A DNA stretch of 64,000 nucleotides from Allomuricauda sp. (GCA_003712125.1 RHLF01000002.1:682001-746000), one strand, 5' to 3'; shown: positions 36,469-47,980, counted from the first letter of the stretch. Program-made: numbers and translations. Notes: generated by a model from the letters alone, not told the origin.

Positions 36469-37168
36469 ATGCATGAATAATAAATATGGAGGGGCGTTTG
36501 TTTAGTTCCAGGTTTATTTGCTTTAACTCCCGAACTGTTTTTGAAACGATCACTTCACTTTCCAAGGTCAAATCGGTTGCCACACACAATCTGGTATCCG
36601 GTTTAAGTACTTTTACGAATTCTACGAACAATTTGTTATTGCGGTATGGAGTTTCGATAAAAATTTGGGATTGATTTTGATCCGCCGATAGTTTCTCCAT
36701 TTTTTTAATGGCTTTTTTACGTTCGCCATCGTCGATAGGTAGGTAGCCATTAAAAGCAAAACTCTGGCCATTCATACCACTGGCCATCAAGGCCAAAATA
36801 ATTGAGGTTGGTCCAACCAGTGGCACCACTTGAATGTTTCTTTCATGCGCTATTCGAACCACATCAGCACCTGGATCGGCCACTCCAGGACATCCTGCTT
36901 CAGAAAGCAAGCCCACATGTTGACCATGAACGCAGGGGTCCAAAAAAGCTGGTAATTCGTGAGGCTCGGTATATTTATTTAAGCGATTGATTTTTAGACT
37001 TGGTTGCGATTTTTTAGGGCTAATTTTTTTGATAAAGTGGCGTGCCGTCTTTTCATTCTCAACAATAAAATGATCAATGTTTTCTATGGTCCACTTGACA
37101 GATATCGGAAGAACTTCCAAGGGCGAAGTATTACCCAAGGTTGTAGGTATCAAATACAATTTTCCCAT
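36467..37168 (-). CDS. Tetrapyrrole-methylase-fold SAM methyltransferase (RsmI-like)
   Basis: 233 residues from MGKLYLIPTTLGNTSPLEVLP at 37168; an ATG at 37195, directly after the previous stop, is an alternative. Motifs of the tetrapyrrole methylase / RsmI fold: GLLSEAGCPGVADPGADVVRIAH (SAM-binding loop), VVPLVGPTSIILALMASGMNGQSFAFNGYLP and IFIETPYRN. True RsmI methylates C1402 of 16S rRNA and is usually about 280 residues; this shorter form is a separate Bacteroidota-type branch, so I do not assign rsmI. It lies downstream of the LMW phosphatase and dnaA on the same strand. Confidence 0.82.
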   Translation of the reverse strand: MGKLYLIPTTLGNTSPLEVLPISVKWTIENIDHFIVENEKTARHFIKKISPKKSQPSLKINRLNKYTEPHELPAFLDPCVHGQHVGLLSEAGCPGVADPGADVVRIAHERNIQVVPLVGPTSIILALMASGMNGQSFAFNGYLPIDDGERKKAIKKMEKLSADQNQSQIFIETPYRNNKLFVEFVKVLKPDTRLCVATDLTLESEVIVSKTVRELKQINLELNKRPSIFIIHA

Positions 37169-37195
37169 TACCAAACCGGGTCCCTTTTCTTGCAT

Positions 37196-37651
37196 CTAAT
37201 CGTTATTTAGTGAAGCAGCTATTACCTCACATGCATCATTGATCATTTGATAGACGTTTTCAAACCCCTCATCTCCTCCATAATAAGGATCTGGCACTTC
37301 GCTTTGCCCCATATTTGTAACATCGAGTAGCAAGCTAACCTTGTCTTTTTGGGATTGATTGGACGTCATGGTCAAAATATCGGAATAATTTGCTTTATCC
37401 ATAACATAGATCAGGTCAAATTCATCAAAATCGGATTTGTTGAACTTTCGGCAGCGTTGATTGCTTATGTCTAATCCATGTTTTCCGGCTACGGCTATAG
37501 ACCTAGGGTCAGGGGGATGACCTACATGGTACCCTGCAGTACCCGCTGAATCAACAAAAACATGAGCTGGGTTTACTTTTGAAGTGAGAATGCCTTCCGC
37601 CAAGGGCGATCTACAAATATTTCCGAGACAGACCATGAGAACTTTGGTCAT
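37196..37651 (-). CDS. Low-molecular-weight protein-tyrosine phosphatase
   Basis: 151 residues. P-loop CX5R is Cys8 to Arg14 (VCLGNICRSP), and the general-acid loop is DPYYGG (about 123-128), with the downstream aromatic replaced by GGDEGFENVYQMI as in the family. It removes phosphate from tyrosine or low-molecular aryl phosphates. No tyrosine kinase or capsule cluster is adjacent, so a link to exopolysaccharide control is not supported. It lies 10 bp after dnaA on the same strand, likely co-transcribed. Confidence 0.93.
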   Translation of the reverse strand: MTKVLMVCLGNICRSPLAEGILTSKVNPAHVFVDSAGTAGYHVGHPPDPRSIAVAGKHGLDISNQRCRKFNKSDFDEFDLIYVMDKANYSDILTMTSNQSQKDKVSLLLDVTNMGQSEVPDPYYGGDEGFENVYQMINDACEVIAASLNND

Positions 37652-37661
37652 TCAGAAAATA

Positions 37662-39086
37662 TTAAGTGAATTTTTTGTTCAGATCTTCAATATATTTCCT
37701 GAACTGCTTATCAGTTTCTGAAAGATTGTCAACTGTTTTGCAGGCATGTAGTACGGTAGCATGGTCTCTTTTTCCAATTTGAGAGCCAATACTTGCCAAA
37801 GAAGCTTTGGTGAATTTTTTTGCAAAGAACATGGCCAACTGACGTGCCTGAACAATATGTCGTTTGCGTGTTTTGGATTGTAATGTGGCCACATCCATTT
37901 CGAAATAGTCTGAGACCACTTTTTGGATGTAATCAATCGACACTTCCCTTTTGGTGTTTTTCACAAATTTTTCGACAACCTGCTGGGCTAACTCTAAGGT
38001 AACCTCTCTTTTGTTGAAAGAAGATTGGGCTATTAGAGAAATAATGGCCCCTTCAAGTTCACGAATGTTTGTTTTTATGTTTTTCGCAACGTGGTCAATA
38101 ATTTCTTCTGGCATTTCAACCCCATCTCGATACAGCTTGTTCTTGAGAATACTGATGCGAGTTTCATAGTCAGGGCTCTGGAGTTCAGCGGATAGACCCC
38201 ATTTAAAACGTGAAAGCAGCCGCTGTTCGATGTCTTGCATATCAACGGGTGCCTTGTCTGAAGTTAAGATGACTTGCTTGCCATTTTGGTGCAAATGGTT
38301 GAAAATATGGAAGAACACATCTTGGGTACCCGACTTTCCTGAAAGAAATTGTACGTCGTCAATTATTAGAGTGTCTATTAATTGATAGAAATGAATAAAG
38401 TCGTTCCTTGTGTTCTTTTTTACAGACTCGATGTACTGCTGGGTAAATTTTTCGGCAGAAATATAGAGCACTGTTTTTTCAGGATATTTGTCCTTGATTT
38501 CAACGCCAATGGCATGCGCCAAATGCGTTTTTCCCAAACCTACACCCCCAAAAATGAGTAATGGGTTAAACGATGTGCCTCCCGGTTTGTTGGCAACAGC
38601 CATTCCAGCGGATCGAGCCAAACGGTTGGAATCTCCTTCCAAGAAATTCTCGAAGTTGTAACTAGGGTTGAGCTGTGATTCAATTTTGATATTTCGTATA
38701 CCAGGAATCACAAACGGATTTTTTAATTCTGGGCTTTTAGAGGTTACTGGAACATCCAACTCTTGAGGTGCCATGGAAGAACGATTTGCACTTGGTATTT
38801 TTTCAGTGAAAGGTTCACTGTTACCATATTTGTTCTCCATTTTTATGATATAGATAAGCTTGGCATGTTCTCCCAATTCTTTTGTTAGGGCAACTTTGAG
38901 CAATTTAACATAATGCTCTTCCAGCCATTCATAAAAAAATTTACTTGGTACTTGAATGCTCAAGGCGTTATCCGTAAGCCGGATTGGTTTGATGGGTTCA
39001 AACCAAGTTTTGAATGCCTGCGGTTGGATATTGTCTTTGATAAAGGCCAAACATTTATTCCAAACCGAGTCTGCCGTGACATTCAT
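37662..39086 (-). CDS. dnaA: Chromosomal replication initiator DnaA
   Basis: 474 residues, all four domains. Domain I about 1-80 (VWNKCLAFIKDNIQPQAFKTWFEPI); a linker; AAA+ domain with GGVGLGKTHLAHAIG Walker A and LIIDDVQFLSGK Walker B, sensor LLSRFKWGL; and domain IV with KRHIVQARQLAMFFAKK and IGSQIGKRDHATVLHACKTV, the DnaA-box-binding signature. It opens oriC. The gene is followed by the LMW phosphatase and methylase, not by dnaN. The 205-bp upstream region contains a 13-bp palindrome but no cluster of DnaA boxes that I can see. Confidence 0.97.
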   Translation of the reverse strand: MNVTADSVWNKCLAFIKDNIQPQAFKTWFEPIKPIRLTDNALSIQVPSKFFYEWLEEHYVKLLKVALTKELGEHAKLIYIIKMENKYGNSEPFTEKIPSANRSSMAPQELDVPVTSKSPELKNPFVIPGIRNIKIESQLNPSYNFENFLEGDSNRLARSAGMAVANKPGGTSFNPLLIFGGVGLGKTHLAHAIGVEIKDKYPEKTVLYISAEKFTQQYIESVKKNTRNDFIHFYQLIDTLIIDDVQFLSGKSGTQDVFFHIFNHLHQNGKQVILTSDKAPVDMQDIEQRLLSRFKWGLSAELQSPDYETRISILKNKLYRDGVEMPEEIIDHVAKNIKTNIRELEGAIISLIAQSSFNKREVTLELAQQVVEKFVKNTKREVSIDYIQKVVSDYFEMDVATLQSKTRKRHIVQARQLAMFFAKKFTKASLASIGSQIGKRDHATVLHACKTVDNLSETDKQFRKYIEDLNKKFT

Positions 39087-39143
39087 AAAAATACTCCTTG
39101 TTTGTTGGTTAGTTAGTGTCTTAGTTTTTGCTCAAAACTTTGG

Positions 39144-39156
39144 GGGGAAATTCCCC
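39144..39156. promoter_or_regulatory. Palindrome GGGGAA-A-TTCCCC upstream of dnaA
   Basis: A perfect 6-bp inverted repeat around one central A, about 60 bp before the dnaA ATG, in otherwise AT-rich sequence. It lies shortly downstream of a TATTTG near-match to a -7 box (minus, about 39170-39175). It could be an operator or small hairpin in the leader. No known binding protein is implied. Confidence 0.35.
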
Positions 39157-39291
39157 GCTCTGGATGCGACAAATATGTGAACAAAAATTTTAAAAAAAAA
39201 ATGATTTAAGGGTTGAATTTTGTCTTTTTTTTTCGCATGTTTCCGTTCCATAAAATCAAGCCTCTAAATATATACTTTTTCCTTTAATTTA

Positions 39292-39687
39292 ATGAATTTT
39301 AATTCTTTTTCTTTCCGTATTCGGTATGCGGAAACCGACCAAATGGGTGTTGTGTATCATGGCAACTATGCGAAATACCTAGAGATCGGGAGGGTCGAGT
39401 GGTTGAGGGCACTTGGAATCACCTACAGAAGTATGGAGGAAGGGGGAATTATGTTGCCCGTTATTTTCCTACAGATCAATTACAAAAAATCTGCAAAATA
39501 TGACGATTTGATTACGGTGGAAACTGTTCTGAAAAAAACCCCCTCGGTCAAGATAGAATTTGACTACAAAATCTATAATGAAAGTAGGGAATTATTAGCC
39601 GATGCGAATACCGTTTTGGCATTCATGGATATGAGCACGGGAAAACCCATAAAATGTCCTGATTATATACTTGAAAAGTTAAGCTAG
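39292..39687 (+). CDS. Acyl-CoA thioesterase (YbgC/4-hydroxybenzoyl-CoA type)
   Basis: 131 residues, single hot-dog domain. RIRYAETDQMGVVYHGNYAKYLEIGRVEWLRALG (about 9-42) contains the catalytic Asp16 of the 4HBT group, and PVIFLQINYKKSAKYDDLITVET is the usual second strand. It hydrolyses acyl-CoA thioesters; YbgC in proteobacteria sits with the Tol-Pal system, but no tol genes are here. It is divergent from dnaA and convergent with the IMPACT gene (4-bp overlap). Confidence 0.9.
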   Translation: MNFNSFSFRIRYAETDQMGVVYHGNYAKYLEIGRVEWLRALGITYRSMEEGGIMLPVIFLQINYKKSAKYDDLITVETVLKKTPSVKIEFDYKIYNESRELLADANTVLAFMDMSTGKPIKCPDYILEKLS

Positions 39688-40295
39688 TTTTTTACAATTC
39701 TAACCTTGTGCAATGTTTGAAAAATTTCAAGTATTCGCTTCACATCATTTTTTGGAATTCTTAGTTCAATTTGGCAATCGGCTTCCATTTTTTGATTAGA
39801 TACCTTCAGTGCGTGTTGTTTAATGATCCGCATTACATTGCTCATTTCAGAGTAGGGAAAGTATAATAAAAGGTTTTCTTCAAGGCGTCTTGTTTCAATC
39901 GTTGCGGCATCCAAAGCCAATTTTGCAGCATTGCGGTAAGCAGCTATTAATCCCCCAACACCAAGTTTCGTACCCCCAAAATAACGCGTTACGGTAACCA
40001 AGACATTCGTTAGATCAAATGATTGTATTTGACCATAAATCGGTTTTCCAGCAGAATTATTGGGCTCACCATCGTCATTCACCCTATGATTTAAGGTGTT
40101 GACGCCCAGTTGCCATGCGTAACATACATGATTGCTTTGTGGATGTTTTGCTTTTATTTCCTCTAATACTGCTTTGATTTCCGCTTCTGAATTGACCGGA
40201 AAGGCTTGCCCCAAGAACTTGCTCTTCTTCTCTTTGAACAATACTTCAGGCGAAACTTTTGCAAGGGTATTAAAGCTGTCTGATTCGCTTTCCAT
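39684..40295 (-). CDS. IMPACT/YigZ family protein
   Basis: 203 residues from the ATG at 40295, which overlaps the previous stop (TAATG); the longer frame inside the transporter gene is rejected. The N-terminal IMPACT domain has KSKFLGQAFPV, HVCYAWQLG, RVNDDGEPNNSAGKPIYGQI and VTRYFGGTKLGVGGLIAAYR, all diagnostic. A ferredoxin-like C-terminal domain follows (about 135-203). Members bind nucleic acid or translation components; the exact function in bacteria is unsettled. It is last in the ribD-HAD-DMT-IMPACT operon. Confidence 0.9.
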   Translation of the reverse strand: MESESDSFNTLAKVSPEVLFKEKKSKFLGQAFPVNSEAEIKAVLEEIKAKHPQSNHVCYAWQLGVNTLNHRVNDDGEPNNSAGKPIYGQIQSFDLTNVLVTVTRYFGGTKLGVGGLIAAYRNAAKLALDAATIETRRLEENLLLYFPYSEMSNVMRIIKQHALKVSNQKMEADCQIELRIPKNDVKRILEIFQTLHKVRIVKN

Positions 40296-41158
40296 TAGAA
40301 CAAGGCTACCAAAAGAATACTTAATACAGCCAATACAATTCCGAGCCAATTTTTAAAATTTAATCGTTCTTTAAACAACACAATGCCCAGAAGTGTTGAA
40401 AACATGACGATTGCCACATTGTTCAAGGTAAAGACTGAAGCACTATTTAGAGATTCATGGTTCAGTGCTCTCAGTAAAAAATAGATGGAAAAGTAATTGG
40501 GCACACCCAGGCAAATGCCGCCAAGAACGTTTCGAAAATTTACCTTGAACGAATTTTTGATTCGCCTATATGCGATGACGATAAGCCCTGAGCTTGCAGC
40601 TGCGCCAAAGACAGTTGATGAAAAAATTGGATATTGGCCATCTTCTAAATGTGCATCTTGAATAAATTTGATGCTGGTATCAATTATTCCCGATCCCAAA
40701 AATACCAATAAGGGAAGCCAAAGGTGATTTTTTCCAATCTTGGTACCCTTGGACTTAAGAGAGGCCAGATAAACGGCTATCAAGGCAAGGAAAATGCCCA
40801 AAACTTGCCAGTTTGAAAGCACATCTTTGTAATACAAAACTGCAAATACCACTGGAATTACCAATGACATTTTTGTGGCCACAGAAGTAACACCAACACC
40901 ATTTACTTGCGAGGATCGGGCCATTATGTTGAAAATGAGAATGAATAAGACACCTAGCGCGACAGTTCCCATAAACCAAGGTTGTTCAATAAGTTCAGAA
41001 GGTGTGATGGCATATGAATTAAAGAACAAACCTGTTATTGATGCTACCATGTAATTCACCACAATGGCATAAAAGGTTTGCACCTTGTAAACATCAAATA
41101 GCTTGAAGACTACAAAAATTAAGCTAGAGCAGAGTACACTTAGGGCTAAATCAATCAC
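40295..41158 (-). CDS. EamA/DMT-type transporter
   Basis: 287 residues with about ten membrane helices in two repeats, as in drug/metabolite transporters of the EamA family (LVIPVVFAVLYYKDVLSNWQVLGIFLALIAVYLASL in repeat 1; NVAIVMFSTLLGIVLFKERLNFKNWLGIVLAVLSILLVALF in repeat 2). Substrate not evident. It overlaps the HAD gene upstream by 4 bp and the IMPACT gene downstream by 1 bp, so the genes are translationally coupled with ribD; a flavin-related cargo would be speculation. Confidence 0.85.
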   Translation of the reverse strand: MIDLALSVLCSSLIFVVFKLFDVYKVQTFYAIVVNYMVASITGLFFNSYAITPSELIEQPWFMGTVALGVLFILIFNIMARSSQVNGVGVTSVATKMSLVIPVVFAVLYYKDVLSNWQVLGIFLALIAVYLASLKSKGTKIGKNHLWLPLLVFLGSGIIDTSIKFIQDAHLEDGQYPIFSSTVFGAAASSGLIVIAYRRIKNSFKVNFRNVLGGICLGVPNYFSIYFLLRALNHESLNSASVFTLNNVAIVMFSTLLGIVLFKERLNFKNWLGIVLAVLSILLVALF

Positions 41159-41760
41159 AATACATGCTTTTTTAGCTCGACAAAATCTTCTTTACCAACC
41201 TGCAAATGCCAAGTTTTAATAGCAAGTTTTGCAGCTGCATCAGTATTTTCTTTGGTATCATCCACAAACAAAGTTTCGTGGGGTTGCAAGTTGTTTTCTT
41301 TTAAAACAAAATCAAAAATTTCTGAATCGGGCTTTCGCATGCCAATTTCATAAGAAAGATAAAATGCCTCAAAACAATTTTTGAATCGGTTGAACCTTTC
41401 GGTTCCCATATGTTCTTTTACAAAGTCGATATGCAGTTCATTTGTATTGCTCAACAGAAATAAGCGAAAGTCCTTTGAGGCTGCCATCTTTTCCAGATAG
41501 TTCAAGCGATATTCGGGAAAATCCTTTAAAATGGCATTCCAGGCATCAATAAGGTTCTGCCTAGTGGCTCTCGAAAACAGCTTGCCGGTATGTCCTAAAA
41601 ACGATTCGCTATCAACGAATCCCCGTTCATAGTCCTTGAACAATTCGTCTAGTTCAGGGGTTATCTTTTCAAACCCATAGGACATCATTTCTCGAGCCGT
41701 AGCGGGTTTGTCCAAGTTAATGAGAACGTCACCAAAGTCTAGAATCAGGTTTTTAATCAT
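41155..41760 (-). CDS. HAD-superfamily hydrolase
   Basis: 201 residues. Motif I is DFGDVL (about 8-13): the second acidic residue is Gly-Asp shifted (DxGxV type, as in subfamily IA members similar to YihX). Motif II is LLSNTNELH, motif III Lys in RKPDSEIFD, motif IV LFVDDTKENTDAA. Its position directly after ribD (8-bp overlap) suggests it could supply the missing riboflavin step: dephosphorylation of 5-amino-6-ribitylamino-uracil phosphate, known to be done by HAD phosphatases in other bacteria (YigB, YbjI). That is inference from context. YihX-like alpha-glucose-1-phosphatase is an alternative. Confidence 0.82.
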   Translation of the reverse strand: MIKNLILDFGDVLINLDKPATAREMMSYGFEKITPELDELFKDYERGFVDSESFLGHTGKLFSRATRQNLIDAWNAILKDFPEYRLNYLEKMAASKDFRLFLLSNTNELHIDFVKEHMGTERFNRFKNCFEAFYLSYEIGMRKPDSEIFDFVLKENNLQPHETLFVDDTKENTDAAAKLAIKTWHLQVGKEDFVELKKHVL

Positions 41761-42799
41761 GCTGTAAAAGGATTAGTTCATCATTTCCTACATAAAGTTG
41801 TTTTGAGCTACCACCATTTATTTTTGGAGCGGGAATACCCGAGTGGAAACACGTTTCATTTTTAAAAATCCGCGCTTCATCCCACAGGCCCGAATCAATA
41901 AAGGTCTGAAGGGTTTTGGCACCCCCCTCGACTATAACACTAAGAATATTGTTTTTATACAGTGTATTGCAAATTGTCCTGCCCAAATTGTCATCAAAAA
42001 CAAGCTGTTCGTAGCAAAGATTTTGCCGGTTTGTGCCTTCCTTTTCAGTTAATAGCAAAGTTTTGACCTGCCCATTCTTAATGGTGTAGGCATCGGGCAC
42101 CTTCAAACTGCGGTCCAATAGTACCCTTATTGGAGCTTTTCCGGCCCAATTTCTGACATCGAGTTTTGGATTGTCCTCCAAAGCGGTTGATGTGCCTATT
42201 AATATTGCCATTTCATCACTTCGCCACCGATGTACCAACTGCCTTGAATAGGCATTGGTGATCCAATAAGGTTCGGGATTTTCTTTTCTGCTTGTTTTTT
42301 CTGGTGCAATAAACCCATCATGGGTCTGGGCCCATTTCAAAATGATATAGGGTCGCTTTTTTTCTTGAAAGGTCAAAAATCGTTTATGGTGTTCCCTGCA
42401 TGCCTCAGCTAAAACACCGACCTGCACCTCGGCGCCCATTTGTTGTATTTTTTGAATTCCAGAACCGGCAACTTTCGGATTGGGATCCTTTAATCCTACA
42501 ACCACCTTTGGAATTTTATGTTGAATGATCAAATCGGCACAAGGAGGGGTTTTGCCATGGTGTGAACAAGGTTCTAAGGTAACATACAGGGTAGCATTTT
42601 CAAGTAGTGATTTATCCGCAACTGAGTTAATGGCGTTCACTTCGGCATGCGGCCCCCCGAAAGCACTTGTAAAACCTTCACCAATAATGTTTTCATTATG
42701 AACAATGACGCATCCGACCATCGGATTTGGTGCAGCAGACCCAAGGGCTTTTTTGCCGAGCGCAATGGCCCGGAACATATATTTTTGGTCTATATTCAC
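41753..42799 (-). CDS. ribD: Bifunctional riboflavin deaminase-reductase RibD
   Basis: 348 residues from a GTG at 42799. I choose it because homologues start with a similar NI..KYM sequence and a TACTTTTG -7 box ends 4 nt before it; the frame is open further but those residues (PLCNLFCLG) look non-coding. Deaminase domain: zinc ligands His51 and Cys78/Cys87 with Glu53 (HAEVNAI; PCSHHGKTPPC). Reductase domain: about 150-348 (LKWAQTHDGFIA, ILIGTSTALEDNPKLDVR, IVEGGAKTLQTF). It carries out the second and third steps of riboflavin synthesis. It heads the ribD-HAD-DMT-IMPACT operon. Confidence 0.93.
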   Translation of the reverse strand: MNIDQKYMFRAIALGKKALGSAAPNPMVGCVIVHNENIIGEGFTSAFGGPHAEVNAINSVADKSLLENATLYVTLEPCSHHGKTPPCADLIIQHKIPKVVVGLKDPNPKVAGSGIQKIQQMGAEVQVGVLAEACREHHKRFLTFQEKKRPYIILKWAQTHDGFIAPEKTSRKENPEPYWITNAYSRQLVHRWRSDEMAILIGTSTALEDNPKLDVRNWAGKAPIRVLLDRSLKVPDAYTIKNGQVKTLLLTEKEGTNRQNLCYEQLVFDDNLGRTICNTLYKNNILSVIVEGGAKTLQTFIDSGLWDEARIFKNETCFHSGIPAPKINGGSSKQLYVGNDELILLQHD

Positions 42800-42803
42800 G
42801 CTG

Positions 42804-42811
42804 CAAAAGTA
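42804..42811 (-). promoter_or_regulatory. -7 box abutting the ribD start codon
   Basis: Minus-strand TACTTTTG, exact TAnnTTTG, ends 4 nt (CAGC) before the GTG. No room for an FMN riboswitch, so none controls this operon. Confidence 0.5.
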
Positions 42812-42917
42812 GGAGATTCCCAAACAAAATAAGTTGCACAATGGATACATCTACCACAAAGGTTTTAATTGTGTTGCGTTCCATTTCAATGGGCTTCTAC
42901 CATCATAAGGTTCAAAG

Positions 42918-43761
42918 ATGCGATTAGCGGATATCAAAACCATTTTTCACCAAGAGTTGGATTCACTATATGAACGAAACGAGGTAGATGCCTTTTTCTA
43001 TCGCATGGTTGAGCATTATCTCATGCTGGAACGATTCGTCTTGGTTGTTCAACCCGATTATACCTTGACGAAAGCACAGGAACAGCCCTTATTCGAAGGC
43101 TTGGCACAATTAAAACTTGAAAAGCCACTTCAATATATTTTAGGTCGGGCCTTTTTTTTGGATATGGAATTGAAGGTAAATGAGCATGTACTCATTCCAA
43201 GACCCGAGACTGAAGAGCTTGTACGGTGGCTAATCACTGAGTGTCATAACAAGAAGACAGGTCTAGGAATTTTGGATGTTGGAACCGGAAGTGGATGTAT
43301 TGCCATTGCCTTAGCTAAGCATTTTTCGAGTGCGAGGGTTGATGCCATGGACGTTTCAGAAAAAGCTCTTGCGGTTGCCCTCGAAAACGCAAAACAGCAT
43401 AAAGTCGCTATTAATAGTGTTCTTGATGATATCGGTCAGGCACAAACCCAAGAAAAATATGATCTGGTGGTGTCAAATCCCCCATACGTTAGGGAGCAGG
43501 AAAAAAGGGATATAAAGAACAATGTTAAAAAATATGAACCTGGATTGGCCTTATTTGTTTCTGATCAAAAGCCCTTAATTTTTTACCAAGCCATAGTTGA
43601 ATTTTGCCGAAAAAACTTAAAACCAGGAGGTATGCTTTTTCTTGAAATCAATCAATATTTGGCGAAGGAAACCCAACAAATTTTAGTTGATAACCTGTTT
43701 CAGGAAGTGGAGTTGAGGAAAGATATTTTTGGTAATTTCCGCTTTTTGAAAGGAAGGAAAG

Positions 43762-43769
<8 letters not shown>
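42918..43769 (+). CDS. prmC: Release factor glutamine methyltransferase PrmC
   Basis: 283 residues. It methylates the Gln of the GGQ motif in RF1 and RF2. N-terminal helical domain about 1-75. SAM-binding motif ILDVGTGSGCIAIALAK (118-134) and the catalytic NPPY at 187-190 (VVSNPPYVRE) are intact; PRPETEELV (95-103) is the usual linker. It overlaps the LOG gene by 8 bp and starts a prmC-LOG-ligA operon. It is divergent from ribD. Confidence 0.95.
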
Positions 43770-46334
<2,565 letters not shown>

Positions 46335-46336
46335 TC

Positions 46337-46369
46337 AAAAATGATTTTGCGACCAGGCATCATTTTTTT
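46337..46369. terminator. Candidate bidirectional terminator between ligA and DUF3089
   Basis: AAAAATGAT (46337-46345) and ATCATTTTT (46359-46367) form a perfect 9-bp but AT-rich stem with a 13-nt loop; T-runs follow on both strands. It covers the stop of the convergent gene. Confidence 0.45.
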
Positions 46370-47379
46370 GAATCCAAATACACCCGCACCCGATTTTTGG
46401 CATTCTCGCGAATATTCATGTAGTAAAAATTGATGTCTGCAATATGATAGTTTTTTCGGGTAAGGAGAAAACTCCCGGGAAACCGAGGCTTATTTGCCCA
46501 CAAAATTCCCTTGTGAACCTTGGCATCAACGCGACGTTTCAACACCTTGTCAAAATTCCTGAGTACAGCTCCTAAATTTTGCGATTTGGCAACATAGGTG
46601 GTATCTGTAGTCCAACTTAAGGGGTTGGTAACCAAAATGGTGTCTCCCAAAGGGCGATTATCGGGTAAATGCCCATTTTTGAAGGTTCGCCATGATATGG
46701 CACAACCAATATCGCTTTCACTCTGACAGGGTACGATATAATTGAAATAGGTTTTGGGCACTGGCATTCCAATAAGGTAAGCGGCAACCAATCGCTTTTT
46801 TAGAGGTTTTCCATCAAAAAATTCACGTAAAAGCGGACCTGCATGGGTGGTGCCCTGACTATGGGAAGCTATGATTATTGGTCGTCCCTGGTTATAGTAT
46901 TCCAAGTAATGTTGAAAGGCCCGTTTGACATCCTTATAAGCCACTTCAAACGCTGCTTTCGCCGATTTTTTATCAGCAGCACTATAGCTGATCAGATGGG
47001 CCTGCCGGTACCTCGGGGCAAAAATTCTACCTGCGGCATTAAATGCACTGGCTTGAAAAAGAAGCGTGGAATTATCAACTCTTTCATTGAGTTCGGTATC
47101 ATCAATTTTTGGATTCCAGGGTAGATTTTCCCCTTTGTTGTTATAGATTGTGGGATGGATAAAAAAAACATCGGCTTTCAACGATTTGGAAGCCAACTGC
47201 TCTGAACCCGGAATTCTATCGGCATTGTCTCTTTTGTCTGGGTGTGCCGCCCAATTTTCCAGGTTCGAATAATCTACTTTCTCAAGCTCAGGACGTACAA
47301 AGCTAGCTGAAGGGCCATAGGTTTTGCACCCGAAGCATAGTAGCATGAAAATAAAGGGGAGTTGAAGTTTTCGAATCAT
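46360..47379 (-). CDS. DUF3089 family alpha/beta hydrolase lipoprotein
   Basis: 339 residues from the ATG at 47379. A signal with lipobox CFGC (Cys18) suggests a lipoprotein. The core ADVFFIHPTIYNN, QAHLISYSAADKKSAKAAFEVAYKDVKRAFQHYLEYYNQGRPIIIASHSQGTTHAGPLL has the nucleophile elbow SHSQG typical of alpha/beta hydrolases, and the whole layout matches DUF3089. Substrate unknown; family members are esterase-like. It is divergent from the M23 peptidase with 22 bp between the starts. Confidence 0.82.
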   Translation of the reverse strand: MIRKLQLPFIFMLLCFGCKTYGPSASFVRPELEKVDYSNLENWAAHPDKRDNADRIPGSEQLASKSLKADVFFIHPTIYNNKGENLPWNPKIDDTELNERVDNSTLLFQASAFNAAGRIFAPRYRQAHLISYSAADKKSAKAAFEVAYKDVKRAFQHYLEYYNQGRPIIIASHSQGTTHAGPLLREFFDGKPLKKRLVAAYLIGMPVPKTYFNYIVPCQSESDIGCAISWRTFKNGHLPDNRPLGDTILVTNPLSWTTDTTYVAKSQNLGAVLRNFDKVLKRRVDAKVHKGILWANKPRFPGSFLLTRKNYHIADINFYYMNIRENAKNRVRVYLDSKK

Positions 47380-47401
47380 TTGGCCTAATTTAGAAAAAGA
47401 A

Positions 47402-47980
47402 ATGATAACTAACACAACGAGACGCTTTTGGTTTGTTTTACTTTCAGGCTTCGCCTTTTTAGTTCGCTATCGCTATTTTAAAAAGTGGTTTTGGGTGCCA
47501 CTGGTCATTTTGCTTATGGGATTTTTACTGCCACAAAATATGATAATCCCGGTTCAGGGGGCCACGGTAGCTAGTTGGAACAAGGATTCCTTTTGGGCAT
47601 ATCCCTGGGGGAGTTCGATAACCCATAAAGGCATCGACATATTTGAAGAACGGGGTACGCCGGTCATCGCCTCAACCTATGGATTGGTAATTTATACTTA
47701 TACGGGAGGTAAAGGCGGGAAGTCGGTAATGGTTTTAGGGCCCAAATGGCGCTTTCATTATTATGCACATTTGGATAAAATTGATGCATTTCCCTTGCAG
47801 CCTGTCAAGCGTGGAAAAAAATTGGGAACTGTCGGCGATACAGGAAATGCCAAAGGAAAATCACCGCATCTTCATTATGCTATCACCACCCCTTTTCCCT
47901 ATTTTTGGTTACGAGACGACCAGGCAGTTCAGGGTTGGAAAAAAATGTTTTATCTGAACCCAGATAGTTGGCTCCGATGA
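47402..47980 (+). CDS. M23 family metallopeptidase, membrane-anchored
   Basis: 192 residues. A hydrophobic stretch (about 9-42, with the basic RYRYFKKW between two helices) anchors it. The catalytic domain has HKGIDIFEERGTPVIAS (His and Asp zinc ligands), FHYYAHLDKI and SPHLHYAIT (HxH). All three zinc ligands are intact, so it should be an active lysostaphin-type endopeptidase on peptidoglycan cross-links. The family usually carries LysM or coiled-coil regions; here they are absent. The TAATTTAG 7 nt before the ATG is a -7-like element. Confidence 0.9.
   Translation: MITNTTRRFWFVLLSGFAFLVRYRYFKKWFWVPLVILLMGFLLPQNMIIPVQGATVASWNKDSFWAYPWGSSITHKGIDIFEERGTPVIASTYGLVIYTYTGGKGGKSVMVLGPKWRFHYYAHLDKIDAFPLQPVKRGKKLGTVGDTGNAKGKSPHLHYAITTPFPYFWLRDDQAVQGWKKMFYLNPDSWLR

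Noticed and set aside
39087-39291. oriC next to dnaA
   Set aside because: The region is AT-rich but I find no cluster of TTATCCACA-type boxes; in this phylum oriC is often away from dnaA.
42800-42917. FMN riboswitch before ribD
   Set aside because: The gap is short, the -7 box abuts the start codon, and no RFN-element conserved segments are seen.
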